From Lepturacanthus savala (taxonomy: Eukaryota; Chordata; Actinopteri; Scombriformes; Trichiuridae), in contig CM060466.1 in NCBI GenBank assembly GCA_030544235.1, positions 23,145,575 to 23,209,574 on the forward strand: a stretch of DNA of 64,000 nucleotides. The letters are read 5' to 3'. The notes under the pieces were generated by a model. The model was not told the origin of the DNA and did not search any database. It worked only from the letters and a program-made list of their open reading frames with translations. A program made the position numbers and the translations under genes. Below are positions 11,001 to 24,301 of this stretch, piece by piece (position 1 is the first letter of the stretch; each line of letters begins with the position of its first letter).

Positions 11001-14000
11001 AGTGGGAGGAAAGGGAGAGCAGCAGCAAGAGGAGCGGAGAAGAGCAAGAAGGGGGAGGATTGGTGGGGGATGGGGGGGTGGAAGGAGGAGAAGGAGGAGG
11101 GGTAGATGCAGGATGGAATAATTTAACAGGAGGGTGTCTCCTGGCTCATCGGTATGCCGCAGACACGCCGTAAACGTTCCTCCAGTTGTTTGCAGCTTGG
11201 ATAACAACGGTGGCGAGTCAAAAGCCAAGAACCCGAACTGAACTTAACTTCCCCAGTTAATATGATTATTGCGCCAAATATCTGAGCCGCTGCTAACTAC
11301 ATGAATCACAATTTCCGTTGTCAAGTTTGCTGAATTAGGCTGTAAGACTAATGGCTCGAGGCCCAAGAAAGAAAGATCCTGAAATGTCATTATTCATGTG
11401 AAATGACCCAGTGCTGCCCCAGTTAGCTCTTAGCCATCCTCTCCTCTTCTCCTTCTCCTCTTCTCTTTCTCCTCCTCTCCTCTCCTCCCTCCTCCTGTAG
11501 CGGAGTGAGACTGCTGCAGACGAGCACATTTTCTAACATGCCTCCTCAAACACACTTGCTGCTGCTAACTGACCCGAAAGTAAGCTACAGCTAGCTACTA
11601 GTCACTGGCTTTGCCTGGCCAACGCATTCACTTACACAACCGCGTAACGCCAGGGGAGTGTATTCACAAGTGCGCACGCACACACACACACACGACATGT
11701 ACACAAACCAGACAAAACATACACAAACCTGAGTGCTGACACGAGTGCACAGCATGCAGTTTGCGTGTCTACAGGGCAGCACTTCTCCTCAAATCGACCA
11801 AGAATGGCCTCCCTCTTGCTTTGTGGTCCTGCTTTCAGCCTCGCTCTGTGCATTAATTCAGTACATGCTTTTATCCTGATGTAAATCACAAAAGCTGCTC
11901 GCAGTCCGCAAACGGCACTCAACTTGACTGGTTCAAGCTGCACGAAGGCACACGCTATTTTTTGCAGATGCCGTGCTGTCGGCACAGCATATCAGGTAAA
12001 GAAAAGGCTGCTGGGATGCGGCTCAAACGGATCTTCTCTGAAAAGGCCATTCGTCGAAAACACAAACGTAAGGTTGTTTTTGGCTCGTATTCCTGTTTCT
12101 ATTTCGGTCTGGCGAAAGGAGCAGCAACAGCCGGGGTTGTCCGTTCTCCTTCTTGTCTGTTTCTGCGCGCGAGCAACAACAGTCAGGAGGATGTTATGAC
12201 TGACAGGGACGTGAATCTGATCACTGGTATATAGACTAAAACAATAATATGTAGCGCTGCTGCCAAGATCTCAAAACCTTGAAGTCCCAAGTGTCCAAAT
12301 CACTATCCTTCTGTCTTCACAAGGTGTCAAGTCCAAGATTGAGTCATCTGTAGTTGAGTGAGATGTTATGAGTCATTGAGTAGGAGGGTAGTTTCACCAA
12401 CAAATTTGACAAATAAATTGCCCTTCCTTTGTTTATGTGCACCTGCCTTTATGAAAGGGAATTCCTTTGAGTAAAGTTTCCCAGGGTTTTCCTTTCTTTT
12501 TTTTAATTTTTGCTTGTTGTTCCATTGCCAGGTTTATTGTCCCATGGAAGGCAATTAATTTCGAGGCATCATAGCTTCAGATATTAAACAAGAGTTTATA
12601 GCCATGCCCTACAGCTCTGTGAGGCTGTTGTCAGGCACCGGGGTGCTTTCCGCCTAAACGCTAATATCCACACGCTAACGTACTCATGGTGAGTTTGTTG
12701 TAAGATGCGTCGCAGGTGATGTTCACACAAGTTCAGTGTCTTAATATGGTGTTTGAGCACATAGACTAATAGGCTGATAGGAACGTCGGTAGTTAAAGGT
12801 CCCATATCATGTTGTTTGGGGTTTATTTGACTACAAAGAAGGTCTAAGTGTCTTATAAATTCTGTTCCATGCCTCAAACACTGTCGACAGAAAAGGACAC
12901 AATCTGGATTGAGAAACTTTGCCTTAAATGGTCTCATTTGTATCGCCTTGAATTCACCATGTCGTACATTAATACTAACTGCCCTGGCCCACCTGATTTC
13001 CATCCCACTCGCTCTTTTCAGTACTAAAAAAATGCAAAAATTGTGTCTTTCTGTTGGAGAGATTATGTTAACAAACTAGAAGAGATTTGTTGAAGCAGTG
13101 CTGCAAAATAGGATGCACGAGGATATTAATGTAAGAGATCAGATCAGATGTGACAATCTGTTCGGCTCATTTCACCACTGTCTGCTTCGTCAACCAGGAT
13201 CAATTCAACGCAGCTTTTTTCAAGAGGCTGGTGACCCAAAGCGGCCTGTGTTTCCAGAACAATGTTATAAAATCGTCTCTACGCTGGAGACAGCACCTGC
13301 ATTCTTATTTTGTCGCTAAAAAAGGGCGTAAATATATTTGGCCTCTAGGAGGTTTGTTCCCAGCGCTAACATTACACTTTCTGACACACAGGCTTTTTCA
13401 GATGTTAGCCAAGCCTAAGCTAGCTAGATTAGCTTCACTCGTCAAGCTTGTCAGTGGCTTTTTTTGCCTGACGTGAGCTTCATTCACAGCACTGAACACA
13501 CAGGTGATGTTTGCTGTTAGCTCTTTTAATGATGTTAGCACTGTTAGCTCTCATGACTGCTATGTTAGCGCTGTTGTTAGCATCGCTATCCATCTGAATA
13601 ATGAGGGGTGTTCTCCCTGGGTGAGGTGAACCTCTGAACCTCTTCTTGACTCCCCACATCAGTAACAGACCCCCCAGAGGCCTTTATTTATTTAGACCCC
13701 ATTCTGCATTGCACTTTCTTTGTACTTAAAACTGTGTATATATATCATTCCAGGCGTTTCAGAACTTCAAATACAACAAAGAAAAGCATATGATATGGGA
13801 CCTTTAAACAAACACACTGGACAAAACATAAACCTTTAACATGATGACGTGAAGTTATTACAATAAATGCTGAGCGAAGCATGAATATATCAAATTTAAT
13901 CCAATTCATCCATTACAGATCATTTTGCCTGAAAGTTAAGATTGATTTCCATGAGATTGTGTTTTGCGACCGCCAGAAATATCTCCCACGGTGCTGCCAG

Positions 14001-15555
14001 TATGTTGTCCACTTTTTACCTTTCCCACTTCACCGTTTGACGCAAGCTGGCTGATCAACTTTCCCTTTCTTCTAAGACACAGGTGCAGGTCTCTATTTCT
14101 GTTTGTCATCCAGGTTAGCAGCTACCGGGAGACCCAAAATGACTCGCTTCATCCACTATCATTTTCACAGTTACCGGTGAGGTCATCCAGTGGATCGTTT
14201 AGCATATTATGTATTTTTTTTTCTTCTCCCGCAGCGGGAAAAAAAACTATCTGAATTGAGAAAGTATAATGAATTCAGGATGTGTCATCGGGGAATTGCA
14301 GCTTGTGTTCACATTATTACCATCAGTGATGTAACTGAGAGGATCAGTTTATTTTACACCAGGGAACAGTTTTCTTTCTTTTCTTTTTTTTTGTCTTGGT
14401 CTAAGCGTCATTTTTATAGGGTACAGTTACAACTACTACTACAGCAAACTACTGAGAGAAAGGAAGGCCAAGAAAGCAAATCTATTCTGTCTGTTACCAA
14501 ATAAAAAGTGTTGATAATGAAATCTCTTTCAAACATACATATTTTTGTATTATGTAATCAAAACCCCCAGAAGTCATATTAGAAGCATCAGCACCGCTGT
14601 TAATATTCATTTATCCGAAAATATTTTCCCCAGAACTGCGTTTCTGTTAAAATGAAGACAGGCTGGGATGTGAGGGGTGTTATCACTTTAGTAAAATCTT
14701 AATTTGGATACTTGTGGATGAGATTGGAAGGGGTTCATACAGCTGCAGGGTTTAAATGGGCGGACACAGCTGCCTTCTGAAAACGTGAATGAAGTTAAAC
14801 TTGGACACTGTGGTCAGTAATCTGGTGACTGTATTGCTTGAGTGCCAGACACCAGAGAAGAGGACACTGAAGATGGAGACTGTTACTATTCTGGCAGCGG
14901 CGGGGACTCTTCACCTGGCCGGAGAGCAGCTGCAGCAGCTCAGGAATTTTGGTTAAAAAGAGAATATGTGCAGAGCAGTTTGGTAGCACAGTGGCAGGTA
15001 TGAGAGGAATAGCGGTTTCTGACAGCGCAGGGAATTCTCTTTTATTTTAATCTACAAATAAAAGATGCTTGAGGATATGAAAGGACGTTTTATGGCTCGG
15101 ATTACGAGTTTTATGAAAGCATTCCATTCAAGTTTCTAATAAAATCAGTAAATACCCATGACACTTTTATTTGTGTTGTGATCTTCATGTCTTCAGTCCT
15201 TTTAATTATGTGGATTTATCAATCGAACTGGTCGGGGCTCGGTAGGGTTGGCATTTTGTTAAGTAGAATATTTTAGCATCTATGAAAGATAAATGTACCA
15301 CGCAAACAATTACATTATTTAAGGTTTTCTTGGGATTAAAGTTACATTATAAATTGATTAAAGACTGATTAAAGGAAAAAAAGGAGGTTATATTTTACAT
15401 TTGATTCAAAATAGATGTGCTTATTGCTTATTGCATGTGCTTGTCCCCATTACAATGTTAAATATGCAAATTGAGTATAATTTGCATACATTATATATAT
15501 ATATATATGTGTGTGTGTATATATATATATACATATATATATATACATATATATA

Positions 15556-15601
<46 letters not shown>

Positions 15602-15971
15602 CATATATATGTATATATGTGTGTATATATATATATGTGTGTGTGTGTGCATATATGTATACATTATACAACAGTTGTCTTTAATTGAAATTCTAAATTT
15701 CCCTCAGTAATTACACTCCAGCTCTGCTGTAGCTGCTTTCATGTCATGATATTGATGTTGATGTGGACCGTGCGTGTCCCAGGTTTGTCAGAGTAGAGGG
15801 GCCCAGCTACCGTGTCACAGGTGTGACGCTGAGAAAGGTCAAAAGCTGGGAGACAGATGGCAGACACATACACACACATACATACACACACGCCCTCCCA
15901 CACACTTTTAACACTCCCAAAGGGACAGAGATCTATTGTGAAACTCAGATGGGCATCACTGCAGCCTGTCA

Positions 15972-16054
<83 letters not shown>

Positions 16055-19000
16055 ACAGTCAATGCAGCCAAGCAGATGTCTATTATGCGTGAAGTCTTTT
16101 TAGAGATCATATAATTTTGGTGATGGAAAAAGGAAACTGAATATTGCTTTTACTATTTATTATTATTATTATTGCTTCCTCCTATTGCAACCTTTCTACG
16201 ACTATGTCTAAGATTAAGAAAAGGAATAAGAAGAGTCTGCTACTAGGGGGTTTTTCCTTAGAAAATGAGGAGATAATCTTTTTTTTTTACTTGATACTTT
16301 GATATTAAACTTTGTTCATAATAGTTAGTCTTTTATCTTTTTTTAGCACCTTTTTATCGATTCTTCCCAAGTATTTTTTTCCTCAATGATTATCTTAATG
16401 TCACTTAATGCCCGTCGCTGTCTCGTTGGAAGATGGAAATAAACCCAAGACTTCATTCGGCCCTTGACTTTTATCCCTTTTTTATTAATATGTTATAATG
16501 TTGTCGAAAAAACTAAAACCACAAGAAGAGCTGTTTTCAGTATATTGCCACACACCATTGACTGGTTATCCAGTGCAGTTATTAGAGTTATAAAAAGATC
16601 TAAAAGGCTGTGATGGCGTGTAGATCAGACCCCGACCATGCCTCTTGTATCAGTCATCACCTTCTATCGTCCATCCCCCCCTTTTCTCTCCTGTCCTTGC
16701 TCTCCCTCTGTGCTCCTTTACCATTTAGGGTATCCATGACCCACTGCCAACAGCAAGGAATGTGTGTGTGTGTGTGTGTTGTGTTATTGGCGGCGTCGTA
16801 TTTGTGTGTTGGTGGCTGCCTGTATTGTTCTCCCACGCACTCAAGTGTCAGGAACGCACACATGTGTTTTCTGGGGTAATAATGTGCACGATATACTCAG
16901 GCAGGTTTCCTTACTTGCAGTTGGTCTTTGTGAGAGCATTAAGATACGTGGCCGTTTGCGTGTCAAAGGTGGTGCGCACGGAGGCGTTTGTGAGTGTGTT
17001 TGTAGGCGATACACTCGCCATTGTACGACACTCTGAGCATGAAAGCATCTGACCCTTAATAATAGATGTGACTGCAGTGAATATTTAATAGGTGGGGGGT
17101 GTGGAAATATGCACACATTTACACGCGCGCACACACACACAGGGAAATGGAAATATAATATCCATGCCTGTATGACTTTTACACTGAAGCTCTTGGGAAA
17201 GTGGTCTCTGTGTGGTCAGGTGATGCGCTCGGTAAAAGATACCGTGGAATTTTGCCAGCTGGCTACTTAGCTTTCACTCCCTCCCCTGTGTCTTTCGTCC
17301 AGCAGGGCTCTCAGGATAGTGCTGGTGGCCAGGAGGGGCTCGTGCCTCCGCCTTTCTCCGCGTTCCCTCCACCCCCGCCGCCACCCCCCCAGAACGGCCT
17401 GACCCTGGACTACGGGGGCAGCCTGTATGCAGCGGGGGCCGTCCAGGGCCCCGTGGAAGCCGGCGTAGCCGCGAACAGCGCCACCAACGCCGCCAACATA
17501 CTCAGCACACAAGTGAGTGCCAGCGCCTTCCTCTGCAAGACCCACGTTACGTCACGATCATAAAACTTAAAAAAAAAAAAAAATGCTGCACTGATCTTAT
17601 CCTGCTTTCGATATTCAGACTCAGTGTAGTGGCCCATATCATGTACTGATCAGATACCAGTGAACTCTCCCCCAAATTAAAAATCTATAAACCTGTCTTT
17701 GTACAAGTAATTATTCTATATGTAAGGTATTGATGGAGTAACCACTGCAATTGATGACAAGAAATAAAATCTAATATCATCTGTCACAATGCCATTATAT
17801 GGTATATCATTATATATATATATATATTCTGAAAAAAACATTTAGGAATGTTGTGTGTCAGTCTCCTGACAATTGAAAACTAAAATCTAGATTATTTATT
17901 CATTTAGATTGTGAAATGTCAAAAAAAAAATGTGGAAATGCCTATTCAGTTATTTTCAGGGCATTTTAGGGTCAAATTCCACAGATGTTGGTTTGGTGTC
18001 TATGCTGATATCAGCCTCATTAAGTGGATCATGATTAAATATTTTTGTGATCCTTACTACAGATTGCTTATTTTGTTTGGACCTGAACAACCTGAAATGT
18101 CATAAATAGAGAAAAGCAGCCAATACTCATGTTTGTAAATCTAGTACCTCTTGACTGTTTTGCATATTTGCTTGATAAATAAATTAAACTTAAATTAATA
18201 ATTTTTGATGATTAATCATTCACTATTGTTTCATCAATACAGTTCTCCGGTTTCATCATCTGCTTTTGCCTGACTGACAAAATATCCTGTCAACTGTGCC
18301 ACGAAGCACATCGCACTCACTTATTTACAACGTTCCCCACAATGGCCTAAATACAGCTCCACATAACTAGCAAAATGTCAAACATTTACAAGTTCCAGCT
18401 TTTTAAAGGGTTTCCTGTTTTTCCTGTCTTTATTTGAAGATAATATAGTAATTGATTTCTTCTGAATTTGGACACAATACTTGCAGCCCTTAAGTTACCA
18501 GGCTTTAAATAATAAAAACCTATGACATGTGGAAAACATTTCTCTCATCTAATCTCTCATCTAATGTGCCTCTTTTGATTTCCCCTTCGTGTGTCTCTGC
18601 CCCAGCAGTCAGACGGGTCCTCTCAGATTGACGGTCAGTCAGGGGTCGGCTCAGGGGGAGGAGGCGGTGGAGGGAGCATCGGGGATGATTCAGATGCCAA
18701 GGGGACCCCCAAACGCCTCCACGTGTCCAACATCCCCTTCCGCTTCCGAGACCCTGACCTACGGCAAATGTTTGGGGTATGTAGGTCAGAATATTCTGCT
18801 TTTTTCCCCCCACAATGCATCACAGCATACCAATAACCCGGAAAAGTAAGAACAACGACACAAAGAACATCTCATCTCCTGACATCAGCACCTGGCTCAC
18901 ATATCCCTTCGCTGCAATTTTCAGCGACAAATAATTTCTTATTATAAAAATAAGGTTGTGCCTTGTCATCTAAAAGAATTCAGTTTCTATTTCTACTCGG

Positions 19001-22000
19001 CTGAAGAAGAACTTCATTATTACTTGGAATGTCAATTGGCACTCAGGTGTAAAAACCTGGCAGCAAGCACAGCCGTTTCATAAGAGGAATGCCTCTTAAA
19101 ACGTGGTGCAGAGGCAACGAAGATCTGCAGGAAAGAACAGACTAGCAGAGCTGGCTCAGTGCCAGCTCGTCATGTTTGAACAGTGCTGACACCCTGTGGC
19201 GAGAGTCAGCGTTTTACTTAAATGCTTCTTCTCCCATCTTCATTTTCCTCCCTCTTCCTTTTTTTTCCCCCAGCAATACGGAAAAATCCTTGACGTCGAG
19301 ATCATTTTCAATGAAAGGGGATCCAAGGTAGGACAGTCGGAAAAAACATTAAAAAAAATCTCAAAATTCTTCAACATAATGAGTCCAGCAAATGTTCAAC
19401 ATTCTCTCACTCTTCCCCCCCCCTCTCTCCTTTTTTCCCCATCCCCACCTTCTCCCCTCTGCTTGCAGGGCTTCGGTTTTGTAACGTTCGAGACGAGCGC
19501 TGACGCGGAGAGGGCCAGGGAGAAGCTTCATGGCACGCTGGTGGAAGGACGTAAAATCGAGGTAGCTCCCCACCCTCGCCCCCTTCTTCTTTTTATTTTT
19601 TTCTCCAAACAAGTGACCATCTTCTTCTCCGTTTTCCCTCCCATGTCCGACAATGAGAATGAGTTTGTTCTGGTCGTTTCTGCCCCAGAGAAGGTTTCCA
19701 GATGGCTGTATATGTGTTTGACTCTAACCCCTCTGGCTTCACTATAGCATGGTGCAATGGCGCCGCACACACAGGGCGTTCCACTCTGACGGCACCTCCT
19801 GTCGATGTTTATGCTGGTGTTGTTTCTTGTTGTTGGATGTTGTGGGGCTGTCCATTTTGCACCTTGATCTGAAAACAAAACAAAAAAAAGCTGTGTGGTT
19901 TGCAAAGCATGCTGGGTGGCGTTGCTACACAAACAGGCATGGCCGGCGAGGCATCACTACGACACGGTCGCTGGCGATTATCTGCTTCTGTCACAGCATG
20001 TAGGATCTTTTTTGTTCGTTTTTTCCTGCACCTTTTTCCATCACCATCATCCCTCCTTCCATGATCATGACGAGTGGCTGTTTTTGTTTTTGGTTTATTG
20101 TTGAGTTTGAAGACCAGAAGGGCAGTTAACACCCTATGTGATTTTTCTGAAGAAAACAAAAAGTGCTTGCTGGTGTCTGTGAGAGGCTACTGTATGTTGC
20201 ATGGATGGATCATAAGGTCAGATGTTGTCTGCTCACTCTTTCATGTAGTATTACACGGGTGCCTCTCGGACGATTTTTACGCTTCACATGTTAAGAAACC
20301 GATGCATGATGGGGCATTTTTTTTTCAAGAGGCAGTATTTTGGGGGAATGAGACTGCCGTGAGAGGTGTGGTGTCATTTCTGATGCTTCAAAAACAAAAA
20401 GGCTGACTGTTTAATTTCAGATGTGCAAGATGGATGGAGAAAAAAATTACTAACTAATAATAAAAAAAAACATCTTTTACACACACGTACACTTGCATCC
20501 ACCACTCCTGAAAAAGAACACCAGATCTCATGGAAGTGCATTTTGTCATGACATCTCTCTCTTAATTTTTTTTTTCTTTTTTTTTTCCGGATGCATGAGC
20601 CCGGATTTCAGTTGCAAATGGCCTTGGGAGATCAAATACCACCACGCTTTCGCCATTTGCTCTGCCTCCTGATTTTTGAATCACGCTTTATTTTTATTTT
20701 CACTTGCTACTAAAGCTTCTCTGCATGGTCTCGAATGTCCTGCACTCTTTTTCTGTCTCTGTGTGGGTGTGCAGAATTAAAGAAATATATGTATATTATA
20801 TGTAGGACGGAGAGTGAATGAAGAAGTGAAGAGAATGCAATAGATAGCTGTCGTTCCCTCTCCTTTCCCTTTATTTTTATTATTTTTTTTTGTTCTCCTC
20901 CATCTCTCTCCATTCTTTTTCACCAGGCCAGTCTGCCCATTTGTCTGTCTGTGTCTCCCAGTGTGTGTGTCCCCATATGCGCCTGCATTTTGTGATTCTC
21001 CTCTGCTGTCCATCCCTCCCCCATATCTCTGTACATTTCCCTGTCCTGTGATGTAGTCAGGTAGCATAAACATTGGAGAATGGGATTAAGTTTGATTTTG
21101 AGTGATTATTTGTCACTTATTTGAGTAAAATCTGGGCAATATCAGGTAGATTCCCTCTCAAGTTAGATTTTTAAATTTGACATTTTTTTGTTTCCGTTTT
21201 TTTTTTTTCCTCTCTTTTTATCAACTTGTATGTGTTTGTAGCGGGTTTAAAGCAGCAGAGGCGAGGTTGTTGTCTAATGGCTGATACCTGTAGGTGACTG
21301 TTTACACGTGACCTGTTACATCACTTCCTCTCTGCCATAGGGTGGGGGTTGCTTTTCATTACCTCGTTTTTTTCTGTTTTGTTCTTTTTTTGGTTCACCA
21401 TTTCTTTCTTACATATATTTTCTCTATTTCCCTGATGATTTTTGTATGTTGTTGTTGTCAGTCTCCACGGTAACTGCTCGCGTGTCCTCACGCCGTTTCC
21501 CTGGCAATGGTAAGTTGTGTACACATGGCATCATCTTTGAATGACCCCTCCCCCCACCCCATCCGTCCAAATGAAATAAAATGCACTCAACACCCAATTG
21601 AAGGACTCCTTCACTGAAGGGAGCTTAATTGATTGATTTTTTTATTGATTTGATTGATTGACAGAACCTGATTGGCTAATCCTGTGATTGATTGGGGAGG
21701 TGGTGAATGAAACGATTACGAGATTAGCCATTGACCGCATGGCATTATAAAGGCCACTTGTATAACTGAATGTACTGCATCTATCTGCAAGTGCAACAAC
21801 TATGACTACCACTTCTTATGCATTCATTCCAATCACCTCTCTAACTGCATTCAGCATTTAATTCCAGAGCTGTATCCTGCATGGTTTACTCTCTTTCTCG
21901 TCATCTGTATGACGTCATATAGTACTATGTCATCTCTCTGTGTCGTGTGTCAGCCAATAGCTGCATTTTTGCACCTTAGTGGGACAGCATGCTGAAGCAT

Positions 22001-24208
22001 GAGTGCTATGTTAGCTTTACTGGAGAGAGGATAATAGATCTGTATATCATGGTGTACTGTAGCCCTTGATCATCACTTTCTGTACCACTTTGTAGACTGC
22101 AGACAGTTATAGAGGTACGGCTGTTAAGATATAACATTCAAACAAAAGATACATATATATATGCATATGTATGTATGTATGTATGTATATATACATATGT
22201 GCGTGCCCTAAAGAGGATGCAAGTATATTCTGCATAAAGCTAATTTGCTCTTTCATAGCTTACAACAAAAAAAATTAAAATTTACAGGCCTGAGAAAAAC
22301 AATCTTTTATGCCACTGATTAGATAACAGCAGCTTTACTTTTAGTTTGATTCCTTTTAAAAGAGGTGTCCTTGTTTTCCTTTTTGATCAGTTTGGTCCTG
22401 GATGGTGTGTGTTGGTGGTTGTGTGCTTCGAGGTCTTTTCTGGTGTGCGACACTGATCTGGAATGCCAGACAGTGTTTCACAACCATGACGGTTTGATTT
22501 TTTTTTTTCTTTTTTGAGGAATGATATTTGCATCCCCCATCCTCTCTGTCTTTATCTAGACTTTTTCTCTCTCTCTCTCTCTCTGTATTTGTTCTTCCTC
22601 CATTTTATAATTTTTTCCATTGTTGCTCATGTACAGTTAGATCCAATGTAGGCAAACGGTCAGATGTATTTTGTATGTGTGTAGCGCATCTTGTTGTTCA
22701 TGTTTGTTCATTAGAAGATTTGCACATTTGGATGGATTGTTCACTCTCTCTGTCTCTCTTCTCCACATCGTGTATGTGTTTTCTGTGTCTTTTCATGTGA
22801 ACTGGCTCCTCCTCCTGCATCCCTCTATATTTCTGTCTTTCCTCTTTCGTTCTCTCTCCCTCCCCTTCCTCCTTCTTCTGTATGATGTGTATTTGATTGG
22901 GAGGGCTGCCAACCTATTTTAATTGGTCTCTTGCTGCATCTGATGCTTGCTGATTGGCTAGTTTTGCTCATCTCTGGTGATGTGATGCGCTCTTGATTGG
23001 CTGCGTGTAATTTGTGTATGAACTCTTCGATTGATGTTTTTTTGCATTGTGTTCAACTGATGAAACTGCCGCTTAATTCACCTTCTTTTTCCCTCCTTTT
23101 TTTGAAGGTAGCGATATAATGGTCTTGGATTTCTTTTTGAATGCCTTATTCTGAAATATTTTGTTGTTTTCTTTGTTCTGTGTGCCAATGGTTGCATTGT
23201 TTGTGTGCAAAACTGCCTGACTACTCACCAGGATCCTTGTTTTCAATGTCTTTCTCCTTCAAAAGAAGCGCATGCATCAAATACCATCGCTGCTCATCAA
23301 CAGAATTAACCTCTGTCATAAGTTTTAGGAAAAAACAGTGCTGTTAAAGTGTAATGACACCTCACACTTGAATTACAAGTTTAATCTGAAAACTCAGATC
23401 ATATTTCCCTTGTTTCAGGAAATATATTAAACATACCAAAGCATACAATATAAACTTGAATGTGATTGAATTCTGCATCATTTTGCTATGTTGTCCATAT
23501 TTGAACTGGGTTGAATTAGCCTCTGACCACTTTCTCTGGTGTCCAGGTCAATAACGCCACAGCCAGAGTGATGACGAACAAGAAGATGACCACCCCATAC
23601 TCTAACGGAGAGGGCCTTGCAGCACTACCATATGGTGATTCATTTTATACCTAACCCCAGCAGATTCTACCTTTTGATCCCATATATTTCTGCTTCTTAC
23701 TGACACTATGAGCTTTATACAACAAACAAAAACCAATGAAGCAAATGGTAGACATTAAATCAGATGAATGAGATGAATAATGTACAAATGTTATATATAT
23801 AACTTCATATGTTTAAAACTAAAACTTCCATGATTAACTTGATTAATTACAGCAGTTCCCCAAGATATGAACATCTGTCTTACAAACATTTGTAGATATG
23901 AACAACCGTTTGTAGTTTGTATTTTGAACTATGTGCCACATTAGTTCCCCTTTCTGCCACAACCCACACCGAGAAGCACCGCTCCATAAAACTGGGTGGG
24001 ATGTCTCCCTCATCTCACCCAGTTTTATCTTGCACATGTCTCTGTGAGCATCTCAGCATGTCGGGCTTCATATACCCTTATTTGACCTCAAATGGCAATT
24101 TAATTTTAATATATAACGACTTACAAACCGCTTCTCAGAACCTATTATGTTCATAAGTTGGGCCCTGTACGTATATGCCAAAGTACATGTCAGATAATTA
24201 AATTGTAT

Positions 24209-24263
<55 letters not shown>

Positions 24264-24267
24264 TATA

Positions 24268-24301
<34 letters not shown>

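Larger units (their letters stand above)
8240..17302 (+). other. Large rbfox2 intron
   Basis: About 9 kb with no recognised exon. It holds microsatellites (9190-9240, 11670-11695, 15488-15668, 15981-16048, 16760-16780), a 1-kb TTAA-flanked MITE (12793-13807) and four TGCATG motifs between 10254 and 10714. Gene-like frames here show no family resemblance. Confidence 0.75.
19562..23546 (+). other. rbfox2 intron following the 93-nt exon
   Basis: About 4 kb. It holds five TGCATG motifs (20198, 20303, 20592, 20722, 21878), a 48-nt candidate exon with an in-frame stop (21462-21509), a TTGA-rich stretch near 21630-21665 and an ATGT microsatellite (22145-22196). No other gene seen. Confidence 0.8.

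Noticed and set aside
10964..11173. Gly/Glu/Ser-rich frame as a possible alternative rbfox2 first exon
   Set aside because: Low-complexity purine-rich sequence; no donor in a suitable phase was evident.
11964..11991. 28-nt segment between TTTTTGCAG and GTAAAG
   Set aside because: Splice-like borders, but the length breaks the phase and no RBFOX peptide is matched.
12596..13476. Two moderately long frames within the TTAA-flanked element
   Set aside because: Neither resembles a transposase, and they lie on opposite strands across the left end and interior of the MITE.
15401..15710. Frames of repeated Tyr-Ile and Cys-Val on both strands
   Set aside because: Direct translation of the TA/TG microsatellite.
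23850..24175. Possible short transposon with loosely inverted ends
   Set aside because: End similarity is weak and no target-site duplication was seen.
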